Assembly (NCBI GenBank): GCA_013376735.1
Contig: VINJ01000001.1
Span: 1,922,001 to 1,986,000 of the forward strand
Source: a bacterium Scap17
Lineage (GTDB): Bacteria; Pseudomonadota; Gammaproteobacteria; Pseudomonadales; Halomonadaceae
DNA length: 64,000 nt
Direction: 5' to 3'
Position 1 is the stretch's first letter, and each line of letters starts with the position of its first letter. Below the pieces are notes generated by a model. It had not been told where the DNA came from and did no database searches. It worked only from the letters and a program-made list of their open reading frames with translations. This document shows, piece by piece, positions 1-8,481 of the stretch. The translations under genes and the position numbers were made by a program.

Positions 1-234
1 GAGGCTGGCATCGGCAAGCTGACCGCTGTCCGGTATCTCGATGAAGACGGCAACCAGCTGCTGCCAGAGATAGTGCAGCGTGACGAGCGGCGAGAAATCA
101 TTCAGCAGCAGGGCGCCTGACACGATACCCAGCCCGAGGGAGAGCATGACACGACGTGTCAGTATTGCGAGACCGATGGCTATGATCGGGGCGAGCAGCG
201 AAAGCGGGGACGCCGCGTAGCTGGTCAGTTCCAT
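1..234 (-). CDS. Na+/H+ antiporter, NhaC family (N-terminal fragment)
   Basis: This is the first 78 codons of a minus-strand gene whose remainder lies beyond the left edge. It starts at ATG 234-232 and reads MELTSYAASPLSLLAPIIAI, followed by GLAILTRRVMLSLGLGIVSG. Two hydrophobic stretches flank a short positively charged turn (LTRRV). That opening helix pair is typical of NhaC-type sodium/proton antiporters, which exchange cytoplasmic Na+ for external H+ in the inner membrane and suit a salt-adapted cell. It is divergent from the alanine symporter at 742. Only the N-terminus is visible, so another ion-transporter family member is possible and the family call is moderate. Confidence 0.6.
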   Translation of the reverse strand, partial: MELTSYAASPLSLLAPIIAIGLAILTRRVMLSLGLGIVSGALLLNDFSPLVTLHYLWQQLVAVFIEIPDSGQLADASL

Positions 235-741
235 GTATCACCTGTAATCAAAGGCAGGCGCCGGGACAAAGCGCGCTACCGGGTGCCGTGATGGCGGTTA
301 TGGTGCGTGGGTGTCAGGGAGTTGCACCGCCTGATCGCAGCGCACACTCACGGGATCGCCGTTGCGCAACGGCAATCGATGAGTCGCGAGCCTGCGCTCG
401 ACAAGTCCTGGGCCGCCACTGGCAGGCGGCGACTTCCGGAAGGGGGCGCATTATGCCCGAGCCAAACAAGACGTGAAACATTACCGTGTTCACCTAAAGT
501 CTAGATCGCAGTGAAAAACACCGTCATTGCGCTATTTCTCCCCTAGAATTCGGCCGCAGAAGACCGCTATACAGTGGGCTCTTCTTGCTTATCCCCGTGG
601 GATATGAAGAATGGCGCTCACCAAAGCATGTCGAGCAGCCCTATCGTAGTGGTTGCTCGCTGTCAGTCGCAGGAAAGTCATGGGCTTTCCGTTGCCCTGG
701 CAGCGTCGACAAGACCAAAAACCCGCCAAAGCGAGACCGAC
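235..741. other. Divergent intergenic region nhaC / alanine symporter
   Basis: These 507 bp contain no convincing gene; the short frames here are poorly supported. A perfect 16-bp palindrome (GCCGTTGCGCAACGGC) at 358-373 could be a small hairpin or an operator. Promoters for both flanking genes should lie here, but I see no clear consensus. A sigma-54-like string near 583 has the wrong spacing and was rejected. Confidence 0.5.
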
Positions 742-2193
742 ATGTCGGAAACAACGTCCATCATTCCAGCGCCGATTCTGGCGTTGATCGATGCAGGCAA
801 TGGCCTGCTGTGGGGCAGTGTATTGATTTACCTGCTCATCGGAGCGGGTCTCTTCTTCACGGTCATGACCAAGGGTATCCAGTTCCGTTATTTCAGGCAC
901 ATGTGGAAGCTGCTGGCCACATCTCGTCAGGGCAGTGAAGGGGGTATCTCTTCCTTCCAGGCGCTGGCCACTTCTCTGGCGGCGCGCGTCGGTACCGGTA
1001 ACCTCGCCGGTGTCGCCGTGGCGATTTCCCTGGGTGGCCCGGGCGCCATCTTCTGGATGTGGATGACGGCGCTGGTCGGCATGTCCACCAGTTTCATCGA
1101 GTCCACCCTGGCGCAGGCCTACAAGGTCTCCCACGATGACAATACTTTCCGTGGTGGTCCGGCCTATTACATCGAGAAGGGCCTCGGTCAGCGCTGGATG
1201 GCCATCCTGTTCTCCGTCTGTCTGATCATCGCCTTCGGTCTGGCCTTCAACTCCGTGCAGTCCAACTCCATTGCGTTGGCCATGGAGCAGGCCTTCAGCG
1301 TGCCGCCGTGGATCATGGGCGTGGTGCTGGTCGTGGTCATGGTGCCGATCATCTTCGGTGGCATGAAGCGCATCACGCGCACCGCTGAGCTGATCGTGCC
1401 GATCATGGCACTGCTCTATCTGCTGCTGGCCATCTTCGTCGTGGCCATCAACATCACCGAGCTGCCGGCGGCGCTGGGCACCATCTTCCGCAGTGCCTTC
1501 GGTCTTGAGCAGGCCGCAGGTGGCGCGCTGGGCTACACCATCGCCCAGGCGATGATGAATGGCATCAAGCGGGGTCTGTTCTCCAACGAAGCGGGTATGG
1601 GTTCCGCCCCGAACGCCGCCGCAATGGCGACCACCAAGCATCCGGCGTCCCAGGGCTTCGTCCAGATGCTGGGCGTGTTCATCGACACCCTGGTCATCTG
1701 CACTGCGACCGCGGCCATCATCATCATGAGTGGCACCCTGGGCAACGATGGCGGCAATGACGGCATCCAGATCACCCAAGTGGCGCTGTCTTCTCAGGTC
1801 GGTAGCTGGGGGGGCGGCTTCGTGGCGATCGCCATTCTGCTGTTCGCCTTCACCTCGCTGGTGGCGAACTACTCCTATGGCGAGTCCAATATCGAGTACA
1901 TCGCCGGCAAGAAGAACGCCAAGGCCGTCGTCATGGTCTACCGCTTCGCCGTGCTCGGCATGGTCATGCTCGGCGCTGTCGCCAGCCTGAAGAACATCTG
2001 GAACTTCGCTGATCTGTCGATGGGCGCGATGGCCTTGATCAACCTGATCGCCATCCTGCTGCTGTCGCCGCTGGCCTTCCGTATCTTCAAGGATTACGAC
2101 CGTCAGCATAAGGCCGGCAAGGAGCCGACCTTTGATCCAGAGCAGTTCCCGGAGCTCAAGGGCAAGGTCGATGCCAGCATCTGGAAGAAGTGA
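742..2193 (+). CDS. Sodium:alanine/glycine symporter (AGCS family)
   Basis: This 483-residue inner-membrane transporter is predicted to import alanine or glycine with Na+. AGCS hallmarks are visible: the glycine-rich block NLAGVAVAISLGGPGAIFWM near residue 90, directly followed by a WMTALVGM stretch, and GLFSNEAGMGSAPNAAAMA near residue 280. About ten hydrophobic helices span the chain. I start at ATG 742 (MSETTSIIPAPILALIDAGN), because the frame stays open further upstream but with sequence unlike a membrane protein. The C-terminus is a short charged cytoplasmic tail ending GKVDASIWKK. A strong hairpin terminator follows 90 bp downstream, so it is probably transcribed alone. Substrate choice among alanine, glycine and relatives cannot be read from the sequence. 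Confidence 0.9.
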   Translation: MSETTSIIPAPILALIDAGNGLLWGSVLIYLLIGAGLFFTVMTKGIQFRYFRHMWKLLATSRQGSEGGISSFQALATSLAARVGTGNLAGVAVAISLGGPGAIFWMWMTALVGMSTSFIESTLAQAYKVSHDDNTFRGGPAYYIEKGLGQRWMAILFSVCLIIAFGLAFNSVQSNSIALAMEQAFSVPPWIMGVVLVVVMVPIIFGGMKRITRTAELIVPIMALLYLLLAIFVVAINITELPAALGTIFRSAFGLEQAAGGALGYTIAQAMMNGIKRGLFSNEAGMGSAPNAAAMATTKHPASQGFVQMLGVFIDTLVICTATAAIIIMSGTLGNDGGNDGIQITQVALSSQVGSWGGGFVAIAILLFAFTSLVANYSYGESNIEYIAGKKNAKAVVMVYRFAVLGMVMLGAVASLKNIWNFADLSMGAMALINLIAILLLSPLAFRIFKDYDRQHKAGKEPTFDPEQFPELKGKVDASIWKK

Positions 2194-2530
2194 CTCTGAG
2201 ACTCGCTTTCTTTGCAACGTAAGGGGCACCGGGGGAGACTGACGGCCTGATCATCTGGCCAGATTTTCCCCGCAGGCACCTGTCAATGGCCGCGCATCGT
2301 GATACGATGCGCGGCCATTTTGCGTTCTGACGATGTGCAAGCCTCCCTGCGGTTGTCAGTGGAGCATGTCGGCTGACGCATGCCTGCGGCGCTCAATCGC
2401 TGCGACAAGGCGTCAAGGCCGACGACAGGCCATGGCAGCTGATGTCAGCATCGGCGACGCAAACCTCAACACGCTCGTGACAGGGTTCCCTCACCCCTGG
2501 ACGACGGCTTTGATCCAAAAAGGACCTGCA
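2194..2530. other. Intergenic region with terminator and yhhQ leader
   Basis: The region holds the terminator at 2285-2323 and about 200 bp of leader before yhhQ. A small hairpin (CAGGG at 2481-2485 pairing with CCCTG at 2495-2499) lies about 30 bp before the yhhQ start. I could not assign it to a known riboswitch class. Confidence 0.4.
2285..2323. terminator. Rho-independent terminator
   Basis: A perfect 16-bp stem (AATGGCCGCGCATCGT at 2285-2300 pairing with 2304-2319) has a 3-nt GAT loop. It is followed on the plus strand by a run of T residues. The stem also ends in AATGG on its other side, so it may work weakly in reverse. It ends the alanine symporter unit. Confidence 0.9.
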
Positions 2531-3196
2531 ATGCTACTTCTCTCGTCTGCCCAGACGCAGCGCGCACTCGTCGCCCTGGCCCTGTTTCACATCCTCATCA
2601 TCACCGCCAGCAATTACCTGGTGCAGTTGCCGATGACCTTGTTCGGTTTCCATACCACCTGGGGCGCCTTCAGTTTCCCGTTCATCTTCCTGGCAACGGA
2701 TCTGACCGTGCGTCTGTTCGGCAAGTATCAGGCGCGGCGCATCATTGCACTGGTCATGCTGCCGGCGCTGTTGGTCAGCTACATGGTGTCGGTGATGTTT
2801 CAGGCGGGCAGCTTTGCCGGAGTAGAGGCGCTGGCTGACTTCAATCTGTTCGTGGCCCGTATCGCGCTGGCAAGCTTCATTGCCTACGTGATCGGTCAGT
2901 TGCTCGATATTCAGGTGTTTGATCGTCTGCGTCGCAATGCCCACTGGTGGATCGCGCCGCTGGCGTCGACATTGTTCGGCAATCTCGCTGACACTTTTGC
3001 CTTCTTCTCGGTGGCGTTCCGCAACGGGCCCGATGCCTTCATGGCGGCTTACTGGATCGAGATCGCCTGGGTGGATTACGCGATCAAGCTGGCCATCTCG
3101 ATATTGCTGTTCCTGCCGATGTACGGTTTGTTGCTCAATCGCCTCACGAATCAGTTGCTCAAGCGCGGCCTGGTCGATGAGCGAGAGCCTGTCTGA
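2531..3196 (+). CDS. yhhQ: Queuosine precursor (preQ0/preQ1) transporter
   Basis: This 221-residue membrane protein of the ECF-like YhhQ/Vut_1 family is predicted to import 7-deazaguanine precursors for queuosine tRNA modification. Recognisable blocks are LVQLPMTLFGFHTTWGAFSF with the following FPFIFLATDLTVRLFGK, then the IAYVIGQLLDIQVFDRLRR segment and WIAPLASTLFGNLADTFAFF. The DLTVR..GK motif after the second helix is typical of the family. Start ATG 2531 has AAAAAGGA 6 nt upstream; the frame is open further upstream but shows no protein-like sequence. The length matches E. coli YhhQ. It stands alone between the symporter terminator and the ParA gene. Confidence 0.9.
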   Translation: MLLLSSAQTQRALVALALFHILIITASNYLVQLPMTLFGFHTTWGAFSFPFIFLATDLTVRLFGKYQARRIIALVMLPALLVSYMVSVMFQAGSFAGVEALADFNLFVARIALASFIAYVIGQLLDIQVFDRLRRNAHWWIAPLASTLFGNLADTFAFFSVAFRNGPDAFMAAYWIEIAWVDYAIKLAISILLFLPMYGLLLNRLTNQLLKRGLVDEREPV

Positions 3197-3299
3197 CATA
3201 AAACTGTCATATCATTTTCTCTCGTTTCGCCGTTGTCAGTCAGGGATATGGCGCCGGATTGTGCTAACGTTGCACAAACTGGAATGACGGGAGGGAGCC

Positions 3300-4325
3300 A
3301 TGAAAATCGCTGCGGTGTACAGCATCAAAGGGGGCGTGGGCAAGACTGCTTCTGCCATCAATCTGGCGCATTGTGCCGCCAACAGTGGCCTGCGTGTGTT
3401 GCTGTGGGATCTTGATCCGCAGGCCGCTGCGACCTTCTACGTGCGTACCAAGCCCAAGCTGAAGGGCGGGGTCGAGAAGCTGATCAGCGGCAAGCAGGAC
3501 ATGTCCCGCGTGATCCGTTCCACGGATTATCAGAACCTGGATGTCCTGCCGGCGGAATTCTCCTACCGCAATCTTGACCACATACTCGAGGAAGAGAAGC
3601 GAACCCGACTGCGCAAGGTCCTCAAGCCGGTACGCGATGACTACGACCTCGTCATTCTCGATTGTCCGCCGAGCATTTCCAGTCTTTCCGAGCAGGTCTT
3701 CGCCGCTGCCGATACCCTGCTGGTGCCGATCATTCCCACGGTTCTGTCGCTGCGTACCCTGGAGCAATTGAACGCCTATCTGGCCGAGATCGATCTCGAT
3801 GTGCCCGTCTGGCCGTTCTTCACTCTGGTGGATCGCCGCAAGACATTGCACAAGGATGTGATGGAATCGCTCAAGCAGGATTATCCGTTGCAACTCAGTG
3901 GCTATATCCCGTATTCCAGCGTGGTCGAGCGTATGGGAATCGAGCGCAAGCCCATCGGGACTTTCTCGCGCAACAGCTCACCGGCCGTCAGCTATCGCAG
4001 CCTGTGGCAGGAAATCGGCCAACGCCTGAGCCTGCTCAAGGAGCCGACGGTGTCGCCAGCCGCCGCCAAGGCTGCTGAGGCTGAATCAACCGCCACCGCG
4101 CCTCAAGGTGCTGCCACCGGCAAGGCTAGCGCCAAAGGGGAGGCGGCCAGCAATCCAGCCGCCAAGCCTGCCAGCAAGACAGCTTCAAGCAAGAAAGCAC
4201 CCAGCGCTGACAAGAAGCCGGCGAGCAAGGGCTCTGCCAATAAAGATGCCAGTAAAGACAGCAGCAAGGCGACCAGCAAGCCGGCCGCCAAGGGCAAGAA
4301 GAAGGGCGGTAACCTGGGCGATTGA
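3300..4325 (+). CDS. ParA/Soj-like ATPase with lysine/alanine-rich C-terminal tail
   Basis: This 341-residue protein is a MinD/ParA-fold ATPase. It has a deviant Walker A motif (KGGVGKTASAIN, residues 10-21), Walker A' (LLWDLDPQAAATF near 34-46) and Walker B (DLVILDCPPS near 117-126). Such ATPases position chromosomes or large complexes by ATP-dependent DNA binding. The family core ends near residue 248. The last roughly 90 residues are low-complexity Ala/Lys/Ser/Pro (repeats such as KPASK and SSKKAPSADKKPASK), strongly basic and histone-H1/AlgP-like, so an extra nonspecific DNA-binding arm is a reasonable inference. Start ATG 3300 follows a strong GGGAGGGAG ribosome site. No ParB partner is nearby, so this is an orphan ParA rather than the segregation parA. 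Its cargo is unknown. Confidence 0.85.
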   Translation: MKIAAVYSIKGGVGKTASAINLAHCAANSGLRVLLWDLDPQAAATFYVRTKPKLKGGVEKLISGKQDMSRVIRSTDYQNLDVLPAEFSYRNLDHILEEEKRTRLRKVLKPVRDDYDLVILDCPPSISSLSEQVFAAADTLLVPIIPTVLSLRTLEQLNAYLAEIDLDVPVWPFFTLVDRRKTLHKDVMESLKQDYPLQLSGYIPYSSVVERMGIERKPIGTFSRNSSPAVSYRSLWQEIGQRLSLLKEPTVSPAAAKAAEAESTATAPQGAATGKASAKGEAASNPAAKPASKTASSKKAPSADKKPASKGSANKDASKDSSKATSKPAAKGKKKGGNLGD

Positions 4326-4352
4326 TGCCGAGTGTCAGCCAGTCAGAAACAC

Positions 4353-4378
4353 AGAGCCCCGCCAATTGGCGGGGCTCT
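4353..4378 (+). terminator. Rho-independent terminator after ParA gene
   Basis: An 11-bp GC-rich stem (AGAGCCCCGCC at 4353-4363 with 4368-4378) has an AATT loop. It lies 27 bp past the ParA stop codon. Confidence 0.85.
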
Positions 4379-4413
4379 TGCGTATCGCAGCGGCACTCTG
4401 TCATTTAGTCATG

Positions 4414-4455
4414 TCATGAAATTCAGGTCATGAAATCCAGATCATGAAATTCATG
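4414..4455. repeat. Three 14-bp tandem repeats
   Basis: Units are TCATGAAATTCAGG (4414-4427), TCATGAAATCCAGA (4428-4441) and TCATGAAATTCATG (4442-4455). They lie in the convergent gap between the ParA gene and the inositol-phosphatase-family gene. Each unit contains the palindrome TCATGA. No function is evident. Confidence 0.8.
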
Positions 4456-4509
4456 CCATCACAGCCGCATCACTGCAGTCTTTACCCAGCACTTCACCAA
4501 GAGTCTTCC

Positions 4510-5334
4510 CTATAGTCCCGGCAGGCCTGAACTGGCATCGGCCTCTTCCAGCAGACGCTTGAGCGGAGCATGCAAGGCCGGTGAGGCCACCACGATATTC
4601 TCGCCATAAAGCTCATCGGGAATGCCGTCCGGACAGCGATACAGGTGCCCCGTGCGTGCGCCGGCTTCTCGCGCGATCAGAAGGCCCGCCGCAAAGTCCC
4701 AGGGGGAGACGCTTTCGTAATAGGCATCCAGGCGTCCGCACGCCACATCACAGAGATCCAGCGCGGCACTGCCGTTGCGGCGCACATCCTGGCAGACCAG
4801 CAGCATGGCCGAGAGGCGTTTGAGCAGCGGCGGACGGCTGTCACGGTTGTAGGGGAAGCCGGTCGCGACCAGCGCACGGCTCATCTCATCGGTCTCGCTG
4901 ACCGAGATGCTCTCGCCGTTGAGCCAGGCCCCCTTGCCGCGGATGGCGGTGAAGGTCTCGCCGAGGAAGGGCGCATGCACGACCCCCATCTGGATCTTGC
5001 CACGCTCGCACCAGGCGATGGACACGGCGACATGGCGCAGGCCATGGGCAAAATTGACGGTACCGTCGATGGGGTCGATCACCCACAGGCCACCCTTGGT
5101 ACCGATCACGTCCCGCTCGGGCGACAGCTCTTCGGTAAGGCGCGCATCCTCGGGAAATTCGGCTTCGAGCGCTTCCGCCAGGAAGGTATCGATCGCCACG
5201 TCGATGTCGGTGACCAGCTCATCGCCTTTCTTGTAATGGTGCGCGAAACCCTGTTCCTCGCGCGCTTGCACCATACGTTCACCAGCCTGTCTGGCCAGTT
5301 GTGTTGCTCGTTCCAGGCGTTGTTCCAGCGTCAT
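4510..5334 (-). CDS. Inositol monophosphatase family protein
   Basis: This 274-residue Mg2+-dependent, Li+-sensitive phosphatase has the classic motif A WVIDPIDGTVNFAHG (near residues 83-97) and motif B SPWDFAAGLLIAREAG (near 208-223). The metal-binding EE pair is in RLTEELSPE (near 66-74). Members dephosphorylate inositol-1-phosphate and similar sugar or nucleotide phosphates in the cytoplasm; the E. coli relative SuhB also acts in rRNA transcription. Start ATG 5334 has GGAGAG 4 nt upstream. It is monocistronic and divergent from pucG. The C-terminus (LLEEADASSGLPGL) is slightly longer than the fold needs. I leave the symbol empty because several paralogues of this family usually coexist and I cannot tell suhB from the others. 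Confidence 0.85.
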   Translation of the reverse strand: MTLEQRLERATQLARQAGERMVQAREEQGFAHHYKKGDELVTDIDVAIDTFLAEALEAEFPEDARLTEELSPERDVIGTKGGLWVIDPIDGTVNFAHGLRHVAVSIAWCERGKIQMGVVHAPFLGETFTAIRGKGAWLNGESISVSETDEMSRALVATGFPYNRDSRPPLLKRLSAMLLVCQDVRRNGSAALDLCDVACGRLDAYYESVSPWDFAAGLLIAREAGARTGHLYRCPDGIPDELYGENIVVASPALHAPLKRLLEEADASSGLPGL

Positions 5335-5813
5335 GTAGCTCTCCGGCAGCGATGATCAGGTCGGATGAGGCAACCCTCACTCATCCGATGCCTCCTTGTA
5401 TAACAGACTCATGTGGCGAGTTCAGCCTCGGGCAGTGGGCGCCGGCGCATGAAACAGGTAATGAAAGCGTCGATTCCGCTCATTCATGCCCTGCCATGGT
5501 GCCTGCCAGGCAAGGCATGCACCGTCAGAGCGACACCGGTCAGTGTGGTCAGCAAGATTATAGCGTTATCCTAGAGCCATGCCGTCTTTTGCCGAGGTGC
5601 CTTTCTGTCATTCGGTTATCAGGTTGCCTGATTGCCTTTTGCCCCTCGATGCCCACGCCATGACAGGGAGGTGGCGCCCGTCAAATACACCGGCAATTCA
5701 ACATTTGTTTCATTTCTGAAATTCTGGCGCACTTGTTGCAGTTGTCTGGGCATGAGGCTCGGCGAGTTGGCGAGTCTTCCCGCATTCCATGCCCTGCTGC
5801 ACGAGGAGCGACC
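5335..5813. other. Divergent intergenic region ahead of the pucG operon
   Basis: These 479 bp contain no supportable gene. They carry the sigma-54-like promoter at 5725-5740. A direct repeat of GGTCAG half-sites lies near 5538-5553 (GGTCAGTGTGGTCAG) and resembles half of the TGACC-N4-GGTCA operator seen elsewhere in the window, but the inverted arm is missing. Confidence 0.5.
5725..5740 (+). promoter_or_regulatory. Candidate sigma-54 promoter of pucG-allC
   Basis: TGGCGCACTTGTTGCA matches the RpoN -24/-12 consensus TGGCAC-N5-TTGCA with one change and has GG-N10-GC spacing. Transcription would start near 5752, about 60 nt before the GTG start of pucG. Nitrogen control fits ureide catabolism. 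Confidence 0.65.
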
Positions 5814-7097
5814 GTGAGCCCGACCTTTGACCAGATTCATCCTCCCCAGCGCCTGCTGATGGGCCCCGGTCCGATCAATGCGGACCCGCGTGTATTGCGA
5901 GCGCTTTCCGCTCCCTTGATCGGCCAGTACGACCCAGCGATGACGCACTACATGAACGAGACGATGCAGCTTTATCGCGGCGTCTTCGAGACCACCAATG
6001 ATGCCACCCTGTTGATCGATGGCACCTCGCGTGCCGGTATCGAGGCGGTGCTGGTCTCGCTGATCCAGCCGGGGGAGCGTGTGCTGGTGCCGATATTCGG
6101 CCGTTTCGGTCATCTGCTGCGCGAGATCGCCGAGCGCTGCGGTGCCGAGGTTCATACGCTGGAATGCGAGTGGGGCCAGGTGTTCCGCCCGGAGCAGATC
6201 GAAGCCGCCATTCGCGAGGTCAAGCCCAGTGTGCTGGCGCTGGTGCAGGGCGATACCTCGACCACCATGTGCCAGCCGCTGGAAGACATCGGCGCCATCT
6301 GTCGCCGCGAAGGCGTGCTGTTCTACAGCGATGCCACGGCCTCGCTGGCGGGCAATCCTCTCAAGACCGATGAGTGGGGACTGGACGCCGTCACCGCAGG
6401 CTTGCAGAAGTGTCTGGCGGGACCGTCAGGCAGCTCGCCGTTGACGCTGTCGCCGCGTGCGGTGGAGGTGGTGCATTCGCGTCGTCATGTCGAGGCAGGT
6501 ATCAGTAGCGGGTCGGATCGACTGGCGGAGCCGGGCGCACGCATCCGCTCCAACTATTTCGATCTCTCCATGGTGCTCGATTACTGGGGTGAGCTGCGCC
6601 TCAATCACCACACCGAAGCTACCAGCATGCTGTATGGCGCACGTGAGTGTGCGCGCCTGCTGGTCAATGAGGGCATGGACAACGCCATCGCGCGCCATGC
6701 GCTGCATGGTCAGGCTATGGTCGAGGGCTTGAAGGGGTTGGGACTTGCGCTGTTCGGCGACCAGGCCCACCGCATGAACAACGTCAGCGCGGTGATGATT
6801 CCCGACGGTCTGGATGGCAATGGCCTGCGCCGCAGCATGCTGGAGGACTTCGGTATCGAGATCGGCACCAGCTTCGGCCCGCTGCATGGCAAGGTCTGGC
6901 GTCTCGGCGTGATGGGCTACAACGCGCGTCGCGATACCGTGCTGACCACGCTGGCGGCGCTGGAACAGACTCTGCGCCGGGGTGGCGTGAATACTGTGGC
7001 CGGTGGTGGCGTCGGCGCCGCGCTGGACTTCTATCAGGAGCATCAGGGTCAGGCGGCCAATGGTCGTGCCAATCCCAGCACGGGAGGTCAGTCATGA
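5814..7097 (+). CDS. pucG: (S)-ureidoglycine-glyoxylate aminotransferase
   Basis: This 427-residue class-V PLP aminotransferase moves the amino group of ureidoglycine to glyoxylate, giving glycine and oxalurate (N-carbamoyl-2-oxoglycine) in allantoin breakdown. Visible features are the N-terminal LLMGPGPINADPRVLRALS, the PLP lysine in TAGLQKCLAGPSGSS (Lys199), DATASLAGNPL ahead of it, and the family-typical LNHHTEATSMLYGARE. The start is GTG 5814, preceded by GAGGAG at 6-nt spacing; an in-frame ATG at 5733 has no ribosome site and would lie at the predicted -12 promoter element. The 3' end overlaps the next gene by ATGA, so the two are translationally coupled. The serine:pyruvate/alanine:glyoxylate family is close, but the ureide neighbours favour PucG. 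Confidence 0.88.
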   Translation: MSPTFDQIHPPQRLLMGPGPINADPRVLRALSAPLIGQYDPAMTHYMNETMQLYRGVFETTNDATLLIDGTSRAGIEAVLVSLIQPGERVLVPIFGRFGHLLREIAERCGAEVHTLECEWGQVFRPEQIEAAIREVKPSVLALVQGDTSTTMCQPLEDIGAICRREGVLFYSDATASLAGNPLKTDEWGLDAVTAGLQKCLAGPSGSSPLTLSPRAVEVVHSRRHVEAGISSGSDRLAEPGARIRSNYFDLSMVLDYWGELRLNHHTEATSMLYGARECARLLVNEGMDNAIARHALHGQAMVEGLKGLGLALFGDQAHRMNNVSAVMIPDGLDGNGLRRSMLEDFGIEIGTSFGPLHGKVWRLGVMGYNARRDTVLTTLAALEQTLRRGGVNTVAGGGVGAALDFYQEHQGQAANGRANPSTGGQS

Positions 7098-8431
7098 GCG
7101 ATGCCGGATCCATACCCCCTGACGCCACCGCGCCGCTGGAAACGGCCGCCGATGTGCTGGCCGCCTGCGACACCCTGGCGGCGATCTCGCGCAGCGACAG
7201 CGGGATCGACCGCCGCTATCTGACGCCGGAACACGCCGCCGCCAATGCCACCACGGCTGGCTGGCTCAAGGCTGCCGGTCTGCGCAGCTGGCAGGATGGC
7301 GCCGGCAATCTCTGGGGCCGCTGGTGTCCACCCGCTCTCACCGCTGCCGCTGACAGCGAAGCCGGTGTGCCGCGACTGGTGATTGGCTCGCATCTGGACA
7401 GCGTGCCGGACGCCGGCCGTTATGACGGCATTCTTGGTGTCCTGCTCGGGGTGGCCGCCTTGACGCATTTCAGGCAGTGCGCCGATGCCGGCGAGCAGAG
7501 CTTGCCCTTCGCGCTGGAAGTGGTCGGTTTCGGTGATGAAGAGGGCACCCGCTTCGGTGCGACCCTGCTCGGCAGCCATGCCATCGCCGGACGCTGGCAG
7601 TCGGACTGGGAGCGGGTGGAGGATGAGGACGGCATCCCGCTTGGCGACGCGCTCGAACGCTTCGGGCTTTCCGGACAGACGGCTGCTGGGGCCAGCCTGC
7701 AGGCGAATCCGCCGCTGGGCTATCTGGAAGTCCACATCGAGCAGGGCCCGGTGCTGGAAGCCGAGAATCTGGCACTGGGCACCGTGACGGGCATCGCCGG
7801 CGCGCGACGCTTCGCGGTCAACTTCGTTGGTCAGGCGGGGCATGCCGGCACCACGCCGATGGCGCTGCGTCAGGATGCGCTGTGTGCGGCGGCGGAGTGG
7901 ACACTGGCGGTGGAAGCCCTGGCGCGTGATGTCCAGGCGGGCAAGCGCGCTGACATGGCGGACCACTCACTGGTCGCGACCGTGGGCTGTTGCGAGCTGC
8001 GTCCCGGGGCGGTGAATGTCATCCCCGGGGGGGCGGCGTTGAGTCTGGATATCCGCGCGCTGGACGATGCGCAGCGTGATCGTGCGCTGGATGAACTCTT
8101 GAATGTGGCGCACAGAATCGCGGCGCGACGGGGCCTCACCTTTCACTGTGAACAGACGCATGTGGCCGATGCCGTGGCCTGTGACGAGGGATTGATGCAG
8201 GCCGTCGATGCCGGTATCGCGGCCATCGGTCAGGCGCCATTCCAGCTGCCGAGTGGTGCCGGGCATGACGCCATGGCGGTCAGTCATCTGTGTCCGGTGG
8301 GCATGCTGTTCCTGCGCTGCGAGCGCGGTATCAGTCACCATCCGCTGGAGGCGGTGACCGAAGACGATGTCGCCAAGGCTCTGGCGGCGCTGATCGCCAG
8401 CATCGAGGCAGTGGCTGACAAGTACGTGTAG
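7094..8431 (+). CDS. allC: Allantoate amidohydrolase (M20 family)
   Basis: This 445-residue dinuclear metal hydrolase of the allantoate amidohydrolase/N-carbamoylase family is predicted to convert allantoate to ureidoglycine (or ureidoglycolate), CO2 and ammonia. Metal-ligand motifs are in order: GSHLDSVPDAGRYDG near residue 96, GDEEGTRFG near 148, HIEQGPVLE near 214 and GAGHDAMAVSHLCPVGMLF near 390. The dimerisation lid contains the GHAGTTPM motif near residue 250. The start ATG 7094 overlaps the pucG stop (ATGA). With pucG it forms a two-gene operon: AllC makes the ureidoglycine that PucG consumes. The family includes beta-ureidopropionase and hydantoin carbamoylases, but context makes allantoate the likely substrate. 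It converges with uraD 50 bp downstream. Confidence 0.85.
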   Translation: MSDAGSIPPDATAPLETAADVLAACDTLAAISRSDSGIDRRYLTPEHAAANATTAGWLKAAGLRSWQDGAGNLWGRWCPPALTAAADSEAGVPRLVIGSHLDSVPDAGRYDGILGVLLGVAALTHFRQCADAGEQSLPFALEVVGFGDEEGTRFGATLLGSHAIAGRWQSDWERVEDEDGIPLGDALERFGLSGQTAAGASLQANPPLGYLEVHIEQGPVLEAENLALGTVTGIAGARRFAVNFVGQAGHAGTTPMALRQDALCAAAEWTLAVEALARDVQAGKRADMADHSLVATVGCCELRPGAVNVIPGGAALSLDIRALDDAQRDRALDELLNVAHRIAARRGLTFHCEQTHVADAVACDEGLMQAVDAGIAAIGQAPFQLPSGAGHDAMAVSHLCPVGMLFLRCERGISHHPLEAVTEDDVAKALAALIASIEAVADKYV

Positions 8432-8481
8432 TACAGCACGCGTAAGACAGAACCTATTAGCTTCCACAGGGGCGCTGGTCA

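Noticed and set aside
581-597. Sigma-54-like string TGGGCTCTTCTTGC upstream of the alanine symporter.
   Set aside because: The spacing between the -24 and -12 elements is one base too short for RpoN.
589-2229. Long open frame antisense to the alanine symporter, and similar long antisense frames at 12514-13881, 43577-44758, 46165-47460 and 47889-49241.
   Set aside because: They lie opposite well-supported genes and have His/Gln/Asp/Gly-heavy compositions typical of antisense frames in GC-rich genes, with no recognisable domain.
2481-2525. Possible preQ1-I riboswitch upstream of yhhQ (GGTTC after a CAGGG stem, later A-rich tail).
   Set aside because: The A-rich segment lies about 15 nt too far from the stem and the conserved loop cytosine context and tail sequence do not match. 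Only the GGTTC stretch fits.
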